Source: Vigna angularis (Eukaryota > Streptophyta > Magnoliopsida > Fabales > Fabaceae). From it: a DNA stretch of 64,000 nucleotides. Both the position numbers and the translations under genes were made by a program. The stretch covers positions 37,610,590-37,674,589 of the forward strand of contig NC_068974.1 in NCBI RefSeq assembly GCF_016808095.1, written 5' to 3'. The notes under the pieces are model-generated. The model made no database searches. It was not told the origin of the DNA and saw only the letters and a list, made by a program, of their open reading frames with translations. Shown here piece by piece: positions 15,310 through 26,615 of this stretch (positions within the stretch are counted from its first letter, which is position 1; each line of letters opens with the position of its first letter).

Positions 15310-16060
15310 AGTGCCGAAAGATGGTTCAAGGAGCACGCCTAGGTTTATGACGCACAAGTTAATAAAAAAAAAATGATTGTTCAAGGAGCAAGGCTCACCA
15401 AGCTCGAGTAGGACTGGAGGTGAAACCAGCCTCACGCTGTGCCCTCCTGTCTAAGAACCAGGAAACCTATGCCTTCACAAAGATCCCATGGCTCAACTCT
15501 CAGCTTGGAGTGGGCAGGCCAGCAAGTTGCAACCTCAAGACCAGTTTAGCAAGCCATGGCCTTGTCCAATCATCCTCTTGCCCCCACTCAGGTCATAAGC
15601 TGACGTTACCCAGCTCGGCAGACTGACGTGTACGTCAGAAGATTTATAAAGACTCTTTTATCTAATATTCTGAACGGTGTGGGACTTGGAAATGGTAATA
15701 TTCAGTACTTAGAGTCTTGAGTTGGAAACTGAGGCTTGTTCCTTCCCGTCTATTTTCTCCATGGTATGATATGATACATCATAATACATTATAACCTTGT
15801 AACCCAAAGGTTTCGTTGAGTCATTTTAAGGTGATGAGAAAAACATAAAAGTGGCATTTTAAAGTGTTGATTCCACTTTGATTAATACCCTCGCAGAAAA
15901 ACTTCAATTTGGATTATATCTTTTAATTCAATTCTTTATGGATCTCCAATTCGGAACCATCGGGTCCAAAGAATGGAAATTTGTTTGTGCACCTTCATCA
16001 TTTCTTCTTACACCCCTTAAGTATGATAAAGGTAAAATAACACCTTTTATTAAAATATAA
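15310..16060 (-). repeat. Duplicated 7SL-containing block, copy A
   Basis: Contains the truncated 7SL copy A and its 5' flank. Flanking words shared with the blocks at 25.0, 32.9 and 24.6 kb include ACGCCTAGGTTTATGACG, TAGAGTCTTGAGTTGGAAAC, AAAGTGTTGATTCCACTTTG, GATCTCCAATTCGGAACC and GTCCAAAGAATGGAAA. The block marks one end of the DUF241/7SL duplication unit. Confidence 0.75.
15368..15619 (-). pseudogene. SRP RNA (7SL) gene copy A, internally deleted
   Basis: Read on the minus strand it starts GCCGAGCTGGGTAACGTCAG and continues TATGACCTGAGTGGGGGCAA, the plant SRP RNA 5' domain. It ends GCTTGGTGAGCCTTGCTCCT and a T-run. Compared with copy D about 55-70 nt are missing around 15420, including the AGAGCAGCG strand of the SRP54-binding region and the GATAACAGGCTGCTGC arm. 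A Pol III-type promoter is still visible upstream: USE-like GTCCCACACCG (15675-15685) and TTTATAAATC (about 15641-15650). The conserved core is broken, so a functional RNA is unlikely. Confidence 0.8.
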
Positions 16061-16560
16061 AAGATAACTTAATTTTCTCTAAATACCCCTTTACGTCCTC
16101 CATCCTCAATCAAGGTTTTTTTTAAGAACGGTGCAATTCGTTGTAAAAGTTATGTAAATAGATATTTTCTTAAAAACTTACTAAGATAGAAAAGTTGTGC
16201 AAGAAGTCATGACGAAGTAAGACAATTTTTTATCATTGAAGGTAAATTTGTGTTAGTCGTGGATGAAATCGTTTGAATCAAACACAACTTCTCTTAACAT
16301 TAATGAAGTCATGGAACTTGAAACCTTGAGACGACTTTAAGCTAATTGAATAATAATGAAAGTTGTGGAAAGTCATCACAAAATAAGTTGTTGGCATGAC
16401 CTTGACCTTGAAACTATAGTTAGACGACAATATAGTGACCGTTCTGGTTAGTTTTTCACATGAAATGAGTAGAATATTTGTAAAAATAATGGAAGCAGAA
16501 ACTATGAAAAAAAATATCAAAAAGGGGTAAAAAAGCATCGTCAGGGTATGAGATAATTGG

Positions 16561-16645
16561 GTTAAAGCATGGTCTGCCATGTTAGAACATAGCTGGCCGA
16601 GTTAGAACATAGTCAGCCAGGTTGAAACACAGTCGATTGGGTTGG
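16561..16645. repeat. About 20-bp tandem repeat, four units
   Basis: Successive units read GGTTAAAGCATGGTCTGCCA, GTTAGAACATAGCTGGCCGA, GTTAGAACATAGTCAGCCAG and GTTGAAACACAGTCGATTGG. It lies just left of the telomere-like tract. Confidence 0.7.
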
Positions 16646-16702
16646 AGAGGTGAATGAAGTGCGATGGTCGTAAGAGGAAGTCCATTAGGTTGAATTAAAG
16701 AG

Positions 16703-16965
16703 ACTAACCCTAACTCTAACCATAGTTTTCTAATTGTGGTTAACTAACCCTAGTTAACTAATTATAGTTAATTCACCTTAACCCCAATCCTAACAATGAT
16801 TAACTAACCCTAACCCTAACACTAACCATAATCCTAACCTTAACCATAACCATAAACTTTAACCCTAAATCTTAACCATAAACTTTAACCCTAAATCTTA
16901 ACCATAACCCTATCCATAGACCCTAACCCTAACTCTAAATCCTAAACCCTAATCTAACCATAAGT
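16703..16965. repeat. Degenerate interstitial telomere-like repeat tract
   Basis: About 260 bp dominated by CTAACC and CCCTAA words (CTAACCCTAACCCTAACACT, AACCATAACCATAAACTTT, AACCCTAAATCTTAACC). The six-base CCCTAA form and the seven-base CCCTAAA plant telomere form are both present, with many substitutions. It sits far from any chromosome end in this window, between 7SL copies A and B. Confidence 0.85.
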
Positions 16966-17694
16966 CGAGTTTCATTTTCTTTACTAACATTAGTTTTTCT
17001 TTTCTATGTATAATTAACAAACTATTTACTTAGCTAAAAATAAATAAACTTTACAATAAAAAAATAAAAATAAAAAAAATGAGATAATATGACTCGTTAA
17101 TATCTAATCAATCATAAATCCATGAAATAGAAGAAAACGAGTTGAACAGATAAACTAAAAGTTCAAATTGATCAATTTTATTTTTATAATTTTATAATTT
17201 TCTATTCTAATATACATAAATATAGATATAAACGCTGAAAAAACACATGATTATATAAATATACATATTTTCATCTTTCATATAATACAATGCAAAAAAC
17301 TATTCTTTTAAAATATTTTTCATTTAAAAATTACCAAGCTTAAAATATGATCACCATAGGAGAAACTTGAATCTTTGAAAAAAAATCACATATAAACACT
17401 TGTTGATCTACCTAAAATTAAAATTTAGTTGAAAGAAAGCAAATGACTATTCAAGAAAAAGAGACATTTCATTAGGTAAGAAAAAAGAAACATAAAAGGT
17501 AAGATGGTGACTGAAAATTCTATACAAGGAGTGAGAGTTTATTATAATAATATATTATTACGTAAAGTATTGTTCAATAAAGATTTAGAAACCAATAAAA
17601 ATGAACCTATTTATTTCTTTTGTAAGAGATACTTGCAATATCTTCTGAAACTAATATATTATTGGTCAGTTGTTGGTGGCGATGCTTATGCAGT

Positions 17695-18876
17695 GTTCCA
17701 AAATGCACTCAGTTTGCATTAAAACAGACATTTATAAAAATAAAAAGTAATTGTTCAAGAGCAAGGCTCACCAAGCTCAGGGTCGCTGCTCTGTGAAACC
17801 AGCCTCACGCGGTGCCCTCCTGTCTAGAAACCAGGAAACCAACGCCTTCGCAAAGATCCCATGGCTCAGCTCCTAACTTGGAGTGGGCAGGCCAGCAAGT
17901 TGCAGCCTCCAGACTAGCTTAGCAAGTCATAGCCTTGTTCAATCACCTCAATGCCCCCACTCAGGTCACAAGCTGACGTTACCCAGCTCGGCGGACTGAC
18001 ATGTTTGTCAGAAGATTTATAAAGACTAGTTTGTCTAATATTCTTAACAACATGGGACTTCCAAATGGCAATTTCAAGTTCGTAGAGTCTTGAGTTGGAA
18101 ACTGAGGCTTTTTCTTTCCCTGTCTATTTTCTCCATGGTATGATATGATACATCGTAATAACCCAAAAGGTTTCATTGAGTCATTTTAAGGTGATGAGAA
18201 AAACATAAAAGTGGCATTTTAAAGTGTTCATTCCACTTTGATTAATACCCTCATCAGAAAAAGTTCAGTTTTGATTATATCTTTCAATGTAATTCTTTAT
18301 GGAAGATGAGGCCTTTCGGAACACTTCATGGATAGGTTTTATTCTTCTTGAACATTTATTGTGTAAGCAAAAGCCATTCTGCCAAAATATAGATCTGAAA
18401 AACAAACGCATAGAGACATTTTGGGAGTCATAAAGTAAAATCTAAGTGAGAAGAAAAAGTAGATTAATTTTTGTAGGGTGCAAAAGGAAAAGTCATGCAA
18501 TCTTGTGTAAGCTTTGGCCCAATGATTTGCTACAAGAACCATTCACCTCAGGCGGCAATGATATGAAGCAGAATGAGAGTGCTTTCACTCAAATGTCACC
18601 AAATGAGTGTGCAGTTTATTATATATATCAGTTTCATTTGAATAACAGGGACAATTTTTTTGATAAAATAGCATCTTTGCAGGTTTCTGATGCTGATATC
18701 TACAACTGAATCAGGGTATTGGGAACTCTTTAAATAATATATTATTTAACTATTTAAACTCATATCCTCCCTGTCGATCTCAAAAATGGTTATGTTTTGC
18801 TGTGTCCCCAGTTTCATATATACTAATTAATGAACATTAATATACATGCACGTTGTATTTGATGATAAAACTATAT
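17695..18876 (-). repeat. Duplicated 7SL-containing block, copy B
   Basis: Nearly colinear with 25010-26165 and 32880-34333. Shared words include GATGAGGCCTTTCGGAACAC, CTTGAACATTTATTGTGTAA, TTTTGGGAGTCATAAAGT, TGTCACCAAATGAGTGTGCA and TTGTATTTGATGATAAAACT. It runs directly into the DUF241 fragment at 18.87 kb, giving the same order (7SL, flank, DUF241 type B) as at 25-27.5 kb. Confidence 0.85.
17744..17992 (-). pseudogene. SRP RNA (7SL) gene copy B, internally deleted
   Basis: The minus strand starts GCCGAGCTGGGTAACGTCAG and includes the GGCTGGTTTCACAGAGCAGC core, but then jumps to CCCTGAGCTTGGTGAGCCTT. About 55 nt are lost, including the GATAACAGGCTGCTGC segment that should pair back. The upstream TATA (TTTATAAATC) is kept. 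The USE position reads GTCCCATGTTG, a poor match to the plant USE consensus RTCCCACATCG. Probably inactive. Confidence 0.8.
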
Positions 18877-19048
18877 TGTTGTCTTTGTGCTTCAAATTTA
18901 GCAGGGCCTTTCGAATTTGCTTCTTGATCTTCTTCGTCACAGTTAAGTATTTCACACTTTCAACCGAGAATCCGGTTTCATTGCCTTTCTTTCTTCTCAT
19001 GACTGACATTATTAAGTCGCACACGCTTTCCTTTGATTGCTGAAGACA
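18868..19048 (-). pseudogene. DUF241 gene fragment (type B)
   Basis: About 60 codons of the middle of the protein remain. They include MSVMRRKKGNETGF, VESVKYL, KKIKKQIRKALLNLKHKDN, almost identical to residues about 120-175 of the intact gene at 26.6 kb. Both flanks are unrelated sequence, so this is a truncated remnant at the edge of duplicated block B. Confidence 0.85.
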
Positions 19049-19489
19049 AAGATGCTCGATGACAAAAGAAAAGGGGCACACAGGCACCCGATCACACAAC
19101 ATATATTTATAGCATAATACATAATTAATTATTAAAACTACATTTAATAATTAGGAATCAATATCCTAATTTTTCAAATTATGTACTGTTTAATTTCTTA
19201 TGAATCTATAAGAGATGATTTTATTCTGACTGCAATATAAATTTACACTAGTGTCTCATATAAATTTATGTCCTTGTATCAAATGTTAAAACTCAAAATA
19301 CCGTACATAGAAAAGTTCTTTTTATGCTAATGTTAGATTTTAAAATTCTATTTTAAAAAATTTAAATATTTTAGAAAATACTAAGTTAAAATACTTTTTA
19401 CAAGGCGAGATTTTCATTTCTAGTCGATTGATTTCAGTCAGAGTAAGTTGGTTTTTATCCTTCTTTCTTAAAATTTGGTGTTTTTGCAT

Positions 19490-21276
19490 GTAAGAGTTTT
19501 CTTCACTCTTTTAGGGTTTGAGGAATTTTAGAGTTCTTAGAATTGTCGGAGCGTAAATCAAGTAAGGGAAACTAGTTTAATTGGTTTGGATTGGATATGC
19601 ATGTGATATTTGATGTTTGTATGATGATGTGATGATTGAATTGTGAACTTTAATTAAATCGTGAAATTTGGTATGTTGGGTGTTTGAAAAGGGTGGTGTA
19701 TTTTTACAAAACTTTGGTTTGGAATAAATTAGAAGAACGATGAGTTTTTGGCATAAAATAAGGGTCATGACAGGTAAAATTTCTAAGATCAGGGTTTTGG
19801 GGAAAGTCTAGAGTTTGGGGAAATGCCTTGAGACCATTTAGGGCTTAGTTGGTCTCTTATTGTATTAAAAATCTGGTAGATCATCTGGTAAGGAGTTGTT
19901 TGGGAATAAATCGTCTGGGAAGGATCCGTCTAGGAAGGAGTTGTCTGGAAAGGAGTCGTCTGGAAAGTAGTTGTTTGGTAGATCGTCTGGTAAGGAGTCG
20001 TCTGGTGAGGAGTCATCTGGTGAGGAGTCATCTGGTGAGGAGTCATCTGGTGAGGAGTCGTCTGGTAAGCAGTCGTCGGGTGAGGAGTCATCTGGTAAGG
20101 AATCGTCCGGTAAGGAATCGTCCGGTAAAGAGTCGTCTGGTGAGGAGTCGTCTGGTGAGGAGTCGTCTAATAGATAGTCTGGTAAGGAGTATTTTGGTGA
20201 TAAACGTCTAGGGGTATAAGTTGTCTGATATAAACTAAGTGTTGGGAATCTTGAATTTGGGGTTCTGAACGAAGTTTTGGATGTTCTTTAGGTCATTTTT
20301 GGGGTTTTGGACCCTTTTGAAGTTGTTGGTGAGAGTTTCTAAGCTGTTTTCCTTGTCTAGTGTGAGTATCAAGCTAATATGAAGAAAAATATGTTATTGT
20401 GTGATTGTGATTTCCATAATATCATAAATGATTTTATACTTAAAATACTTTGAGTATGTGATGATAATAATGATTATTATGAGGTGATTAATTGAGATGT
20501 GTATATGTATATTTATGGTTGTAAACATGTTTATGTGTATGATTATGGTTAATGAATATGATGATGAGTATGTCTGTGATCACTTGATGGGTTGTTTCTT
20601 GATGGAGATTTAGTTGTTTCATGTGTTTGTATGTGATGTTTATATGATGTTATCTCTATGAATGAAAAGTTGTGGAAAAGAAGTCCAAGGAGGAACTTCT
20701 TATTGATGGTTACCAAGTATTATGTGTATGAACGTATGGAGTTAAGTACTGGAGTTTATACTGACACTCTAGTGATCATCCATTCTCAACTAGAGAGGGA
20801 TGAGGCATGTGGTGAGAGTATCAAAAGGTCCTTGTCTAGGGACTTTACCTTGGCCAAAGCTTGGGTAGCCAACAATATTACTATTATAAGTGCATAAACT
20901 ATCACAGTTCGACATTCATATTATATCTAGATGAGTCAAGTTTAGGTTGACTAAAATTAATTGGATTGTAATTGTGTTTTGTGTTAATGTAATAATTGTT
21001 TTAGGATAATTCTGTTTACATTAGCTTACCTTGTTTGTTTTCTTTATGCTTGTATTGTATGCTTTGTTCGTGCTTTAACTATGATCATATGTTGAGTGAG
21101 TAGAGGGCAATGAGATTTTTGTGGGCAAGCATTGGATGGAGGAATAACAAATGTTTAGTTATTTTAAATTAGTTGTTTGTAAATAGTTTTCATCTTAGTA
21201 TCTTGTACATAAAGCTTGCTTTTTATGGTTGCTAGATGATTGAAAGTTAACTTTATATTCCTATCTAACATGTTAT
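19490..21276 (+). mobile_element. Degenerate 5' LTR of a Ty3-type element
   Basis: Plus-strand order matches the other two LTRs here read on their minus strands. It has a TGTAAGAGTT start, a CAAGTAAGGGAAACT segment (compare CCAGGTAAGGGAAGCTT in the solo LTR), an internal short-motif array, then ATGATCATATGTTGAGTGAG (compare ATGATCATAC and TGTGAGCAGAG elsewhere), and an end near TGTTATA. It is followed at once by a primer-binding-site-like sequence. No gag or pol frames follow, so the rest of the element is gone. The left border is approximate; 19332 is an alternative. Confidence 0.6.
19865..20200 (+). repeat. 15-bp minisatellite (TCGTCTGGTGAGGAG)n inside the LTR
   Basis: About twenty tandem copies of a 15-bp unit, TCGTCTGGT(G/A)AGGAG, with A/G and T/C variants. 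Because 15 is a multiple of three, three frames stay open and give artificial peptides (SGEES or RSHLV repeats). No protein family or start context supports coding. Confidence 0.9.
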
Positions 21277-21278
21277 AT

Positions 21279-21420
21279 TTTTGGTAACAGAGCAATTTGT
21301 CCTTAGGGTAACCTGAGAATTGTGGATTTATCGTTCCTTTCAAAGTCTAAAGTGTAGACTTTGTTTATCTAATTGGAAGTATTAAGAATAAAAGACATCT
21401 GATAAGAGTAATAAGGTGTA
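21279..21420 (+). mobile_element. Primer-binding-site-like sequence and stub of LTR-element interior
   Basis: TTTGGTAACAGAGCAATTTG at 21279-21298 resembles the TTGGTATCAGAGC-type primer-binding site complementary to a methionine tRNA 3' end that follows many plant LTRs. It has one A-for-T difference in the core. Interior similarity cannot be followed beyond about 21.4 kb. Confidence 0.55.
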
Positions 21421-21688
21421 CACTCATAATTATATCGAAGATATTTTTTTTTTCTTAACTTTGAATGTTTGGGAAAGAAGGAGATGTTGTTTCTAGTAGT
21501 AATCTTTTCCTTGTTGTTTTGTGTTTTATAATAATAATAAGAATAATTACTATTATCGTTTTCTAAATTTTAATTTACTAATAACTAAAAGTTAATGTAA
21601 TGATTTCTTTTATATCTTAAATGAGAGTTATTTACTATTAATAGTAATAATTAATACTATTTTTATTTATTTATTTTAAAATTCACAC

Positions 21689-21689
<1 letters not shown>

Positions 21690-21762
<73 letters not shown>
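21690..21762. repeat. (TA)n microsatellite, about 36 units
   Basis: Pure AT/TA repeat between the LTR stub and the gene remnant. Confidence 0.95.
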
Positions 21763-21764
<2 letters not shown>

Positions 21765-21973
21765 CCTTCTTAACTTTTAAATATTATTTAAATCTATTTA
21801 ACTAGTTTAATATAAGGTTTATTTTTAACACCCGGATCATCTCAAAAGACACCCGTTACTCTCTTTACTATAAAAGATTTGTTTTCTTTAAGATTTAAAC
21901 ATTTCATTTCTTTCTAAAACTCTTGGGAAGCTCAGACATTTCATTCTCTCTGTTTTCTCCCTTCTTCTCCCAG

Positions 21974-22685
21974 GCTACTATCATTGGAGTAATAGAAGGA
22001 AGAAGAGATCAACAGGCGAGTGAGAGTCCATGGACAAATGCTAGTGATGGTTTCGCAATTGATACGGTACAACTATATTTTATTTAACTAATTATTTATA
22101 TAATTATTCTTTTTCATGTTTCTTGGGATTGAAATTAAGAGTTATTAAGTTTTCAAAATTGGTCTTTGGTAATTTCTTGGAATTAAATTCAAATAAACTC
22201 AGCTGCATATCTTTTTCGGTTACTCTTCTTTTTCAAGAATTTATAAACTTCAGAACCTATATGTCAATAGGCTCTGAAGACAAATATTCTTCCTGGTGCT
22301 GTTGCAGAGGTTGGACTGCTCTGTTTTGTGTCTGTGTTCACTCAAACCCAGAAGAAGAAGTTAGTCAACGTGTTGAGCCAATATTACTTTCTGTGATATC
22401 TTCTTTGAAAGGAACACCACGCACTGGATTTTTAGGAGGAGGAACTTTTGATGCTTCTGCTTCATCAAAGGCACCTTTCTTGGTCGGTCCTGTGATTATC
22501 TTTTACTCCTACGCTGCTTCTGGATTTTCTTGAAAGCTGACACTTTTTTTTTCAGGTTAGGTCCACAATTTCACCAGCTCTTGAGGCTGCAATTGACTAT
22601 CAACTTAAGATATTGCCAGTTTGCATCACATAAGGATCAATTCAAAGAAGCTATCTTCTTTGCTTTTGACTCACCATCTTGGAAG
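21974..22685 (+). pseudogene. Exon-structured gene remnant of unrecognised family
   Basis: Three exon-like segments with splice borders. Segment 21974-22066 (CAG before, GT after) gives IEGRRDQQASESPWTNASDG. Segment 22271-22492 gives ALKTNILPGAVAEVGLLCF and then, after a frame change near 22340, VEPILLSVISSLKGTPRTGF and LGGGTFDASASSKAPFLVGP. Segment 22556-22685 gives VRSTISPALEAAIDYQLKIL and, after a stop and frame change near 22625, KDQFKEAIFFAFDSPSWK. Composition, phase and splice sites look like a genuine plant gene, but the frameshifts and missing ends mark a remnant. I do not recognise the family. Confidence 0.6.
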
Positions 22686-22739
22686 GTCTTTTTATTTCCA
22701 TGCTTATATTGTTTTTTTTTTCAAATAGGTTGATTATGT

Positions 22740-24080
22740 TATAAATAAACGTGAATAATTGTGGTTAATAGTGGAATTTCCATTGGTTCCTAATCTATTT
22801 GATTGTATCTACGTTGTCCATTATAATATTGTTGTGTTATGATTATTTTAATCCAATGAGGGTTTGAATGTTGGTTTTTAGACCCTCTATTGAATTTGCA
22901 GAATTTGAATTTATTTCTTTTGGCCCTTTTATGCACAGTTTAAAACTGAGATGGAAATGTGCCTCCAATTTTATGTTTGAGTTAATGTTGTGCCTCCAAT
23001 TATATGATTTTGAAAATTTTACATGAATTTTGAAACAAACTCCTGTTAGATTTAAAAGAAGAATAGTGGGTAGTAACAAATGAAAATGCTCATAAAGAAT
23101 AATGTTAAATTCAATCATCAAATATATAAGATTGTGATAGTAAATCAGATCTGAATTGAATTATTTATTTTTATTATATTTTATAATTTTCTTTTGGTGC
23201 TCTTATTTTAATTGTTTTTAAATACGACAATAGTATAATGTACTACAATAAATAAATATATATATATATATATTTCAAACTCAACAAATCCTACTAACTT
23301 TATTTAATCTATTTTATAACAAACCAAAGATAAAATAGACTATTTCAAAAATATTAATATTAACTATATATGTTAAATCGATTACTTGACCTAACTCGAT
23401 TTATTACGGGTTGATCACTTAATGAGTTAATCCAATCGAATTCATTTAAATTAAGTTTACAAATAAAGAAGATGAATGACAAAATTCAAGATAAGGAATA
23501 AGATTCTTTTTCTTCTTACTTTTCTACCATGATTTTTTCATATGATTCTTATTTTATAAATAAATAAATAATATTGTGAGATAAGAAAAATATATTTGAG
23601 TTAAAAATAAGTCAAGTGTCATTTTCCTTGGTTAACATTAGTTTTTTTTTTCTACATATAGACGATGCGACAAACTATTTACTCAATTAAAAATAAATCA
23701 ACTTTACAATAAGAAAAGTAAAAGTAACAAAATGAGTTAATACAAAGGAAGATAACGGAGTGCGGGAAACACTAAGAGAATAAAATATCAATTTCATTGG
23801 AAGTAAATTTGGAAGAGGAAATTCCCAAATTTTGAGTGAATTTCTTTAAAAAATTTACGAATGACCTCAGATTTGTCAGAAAAATAAATCATCAATATAT
23901 TAGCAACTAATATATTTGTCAGTAAATAAAATAGTAAAATTTGTCCGCGATAATTAATATTTATTGACGAATTTGAAACCGTCGATAATTATTTTGTCGG
24001 TAAAACATGTTTTTATTGTAGTCTTTTGTTCTTTTTCTTGAAACAACTATTCTAATTTGTATATTTAATGATTCAAACAT
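22740..24080. other. AT-rich spacer with a possible MITE fragment
   Basis: No coding exon seen. Near 23930-24020 the words TTTATTGACGAATTTGAAAC, CCGTCGATAATTATTTTGTC and GGTAAAACATG recall subterminal repeats of CGTCGA-type DNA transposons. No paired terminus or target duplication was found. Confidence 0.4.
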
Positions 24081-24089
24081 GGAAAATGT

Positions 24090-24590
24090 GACTATTTCAA
24101 CATCCTTTAACATGTTAGAAGAGAAGTTGTCCGAACAACCTTCAAATTCCCCATGGCTTTGAAGATGATCTCAAGAACGCAAGAACTTATTAACCTTCAG
24201 TTGTGATCCCCACCTCTCATAATTGATTGAAATTCATGCATGCACTCCTTTGTATGCTACATTAAATCTTTTGAAATAAGTTTATAAATTACAATATACC
24301 TAGATCAATATGATCATAACCCTTAAATAAACAATCTCTACAATTAGTATACTTAATATTCTAAGAGTTTAATTTTAATAATTAGTTAATGTTAATTCGT
24401 AAATTAATAATCTGTACATTTTTGGCGACTCTTGAATTCCAAAACCTCATGCAGAAGAGTATTGATGAACCAAATTTTCAACACATTCATGCAGATGTTG
24501 CAACTCTTGTAGTCTATTGATGGAACCTCTTAACTTGGCCAAGTGTTTATTGAGGGTAAAGAAGAGGCCTCCATTTTTCTGCAAAGTAAG
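24090..24590 (-). pseudogene. DUF241 gene remnant (type A), heavily decayed
   Basis: Two separated patches are recognisable. The first, 24090-24265, is nucleotide-similar to the middle of the type A genes (TCATAATTGATTGAAATTCATGCA resembles the SIMRR codons of the intact copies, and GCACTCCTTTGTATGC the CTHKEC-like codons). The second, 24450-24580, encodes HLHECVENL- and HLAKLRGS-like pieces. An unrelated AT-rich stretch (about 24270-24440) lies between them. No open frame remains. Confidence 0.6.
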
Positions 24591-24629
24591 AGAACAAATT
24601 GATGTTGTGTGGGTTCAACTTCCATCCAG

Positions 24630-24925
24630 TGCCATTTTAAAGTGTTGATGCCACTTTGATTAATACCCTCATCAGAAAAGATTCAATTTTCATTATATCT
24701 TTTAATGTACTTCTTTATTGATCTCCAATTCGGAACCACCGGACCCAAAGAATGGAAAATTGTTTGTGCACCTTCATCATTTCTTCTTAAACCCCATAAG
24801 TGTGATAAAGTTTAAAAAACCTCTTATTAAAATATAAAAGTAAGCTAAATTTATCTATTGAAATGTACTATGGAAGATGAGGCCTTTCGGAACACCTCAT
24901 GGATAGGTTTGAAAATTAGCTTTTT
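24630..24925 (-). repeat. Fragment of the 7SL-flank block without the 7SL gene
   Basis: Shares ATTTTAAAGTGTTGATGCCA, GATCTCCAATTCGGAACCAC, GTGCACCTTCATCATTTCTT and GATGAGGCCTTTCGGAACAC with blocks A and D. It then switches to text otherwise found at 13.82 kb (TGTATTTCACTGTCAGCCCT, GTGCATGTGTAGACTT). This is a junction of two different parts of the duplicated cluster. Confidence 0.7.
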
Positions 24926-25009
24926 AAAAAATGTATTTCACTGTCAGCCCTCGCGTGCATGTGTAGACTTGTTCGATGGGTAAAGGTGTCAGCAAAACTT
25001 TAACTATCT

Positions 25010-26165
25010 TTTGGCACTCAGTTTCATTAAAACAGAGATTTAAAGTTACACGCCTAGGTTTATGACGTTAGATAACCTAGTAAGAAAAAAAATGATTGTT
25101 CAAGAACAAGGCTCACCAAGCTCATTTGGGGTCTGGAGGAGCAGCAGCCTGTTATCCCTCCACTGGAGTGGGCAGGCCAGGAAGTTGCAGCCTCCAGACT
25201 AGCTAAGCAAGCCATAGCCTTGTTCAATCATCTTAAAGCCCCCACTCAGGTCACAAGCTGACGTTACCCAGCTCGGCGAACTGACATGTTTGTCAGAAGA
25301 TTTATAAAGACTAGTTTGTCTAATATTCTTAACGACATGGGACTGCCAAATGGCAATATTATGTTCGTAGAGTCTTGAGTTGGAAACTGAGGCTTGTTAT
25401 AACCTCCACGGTAAATGATACATCGTAATACGTTATAACGTTGTAACCCAAAAGATTTCATTGAGTAATTTTAAGTTGATGAGAAAACCAAATAAGTGGC
25501 ATTTTAAAGTGTTGATTCCACTTTGATTAATACCCTCATCAGAAAAACTTCAATTTTGATTATATCTTTTACTGTAATTCTTTATGGAAGATGAGGCCTT
25601 TCGGAACACCCCATGGATAGGTTTTATTCTTCTTGAACATTTATTGTGTAAGCAAAAGCCCTTCTGCCAAAATATAGATCTGAAAAACAAACACATAGAG
25701 ACATTTTGGGAGTCATAAAGTAAAGTTTAAGTGAGAAGAAAAAGTAGATTAATTTTTGTAGGGTGCAAAAGGAAAAGTCATGTAATCTTGTGTAAGCTGA
25801 GAGCTTGGCCCAATGATTTGCTACAGGAACCAGCGGCAATGATATGAAGCAGAATGAGAGTGCTTTCACTCAAATGTCACCAAATGAGTGTGCAGTTTAT
25901 TATATATATATAAGTTTCATTTGAATCACAGGGACATTTTTTTGAAAAAAGAACATCTTTGCAGGTTTCTGATGCTGATATCTACAACTGAATGAGGGTA
26001 TTGGGAACTCTGCAAATGTTATATTATTTAATTATTTAAACTCATATCCCACCTGTCTATCTCAAAAATGATGGTTATGTTTTGCTGTGTCCCCAATTTC
26101 ATATATACTAATTAATGAACATTGATATACATGCACGTTGTATTTGATGATAAAACTATATTGTT
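25010..26165 (-). repeat. Duplicated 7SL-containing block, copy C
   Basis: Colinear with blocks B and D over the 7SL 5' half and the whole upstream flank. It ends in TTGTATTTGATGATAAAACT, as in B. It is followed by spacer and the intact type B DUF241 gene at 26.6 kb. The TA stretch here (about 25902) is only about five dinucleotides long. Confidence 0.85.
25088..25277 (-). pseudogene. SRP RNA (7SL) gene copy C, core deleted
   Basis: The minus strand begins GCCGAGCTGGGTAACGTCAG and ends GGCTTGGTGAG-like... sequence, here GAGCTTGGTGAGCCTTGTTC plus a T-run. The 5' Alu-like domain and the 3' strand with GGGATAACAGGCTGCTGC are present. The whole central region (about 110 nt, including GGTTTCACAGAGCAGCG) is missing at the junction near 25164. 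The USE position reads GTCCCATGTCG. It cannot form the SRP54-binding domain. Confidence 0.8.
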
Positions 26166-26615
26166 TTTCATTATCCTTAGAAAATAAAACATGAAAACAT
26201 GTGCAGACATTAGGTTTTGATTTAAACATCAACCTGATGGCAGTTGTATGACCACCAGCTAATATATGCCTTCAGCACATGATTTGCATAAGTTTAAAAT
26301 TGTTTATGTTGCTTCTCCAACTTTAGTTTTGTTTTTCACAGAAAGAAGAAATAAAACTTGATTAACAAATGTGATTAGCTGCATGGCATCGGTATATGTA
26401 ACATCTTTAGGTGGACTAAATAAAATGAAAAAAAAGTATGTTAACTGTTTTATTGGTGAACATTTGAGGTGTGATGTATGAGGGTAAAAAAAGGAACTGA
26501 ACAAAAGAAATAGATGCTGGAGTAACATTATAAACAGATTATATCACATTCATGTACAGTTTTGTGACGCTCATGGAGAAAAATTGAGTGCACAAAAATC
26601 ATATAGATACTATGA

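Noticed and set aside
19849..20211. Long Ser/Gly/Glu and Arg/Leu/Val repeat frames
   Set aside because: A 15-bp minisatellite keeps several frames open at once; it lies inside an LTR and has no protein family.
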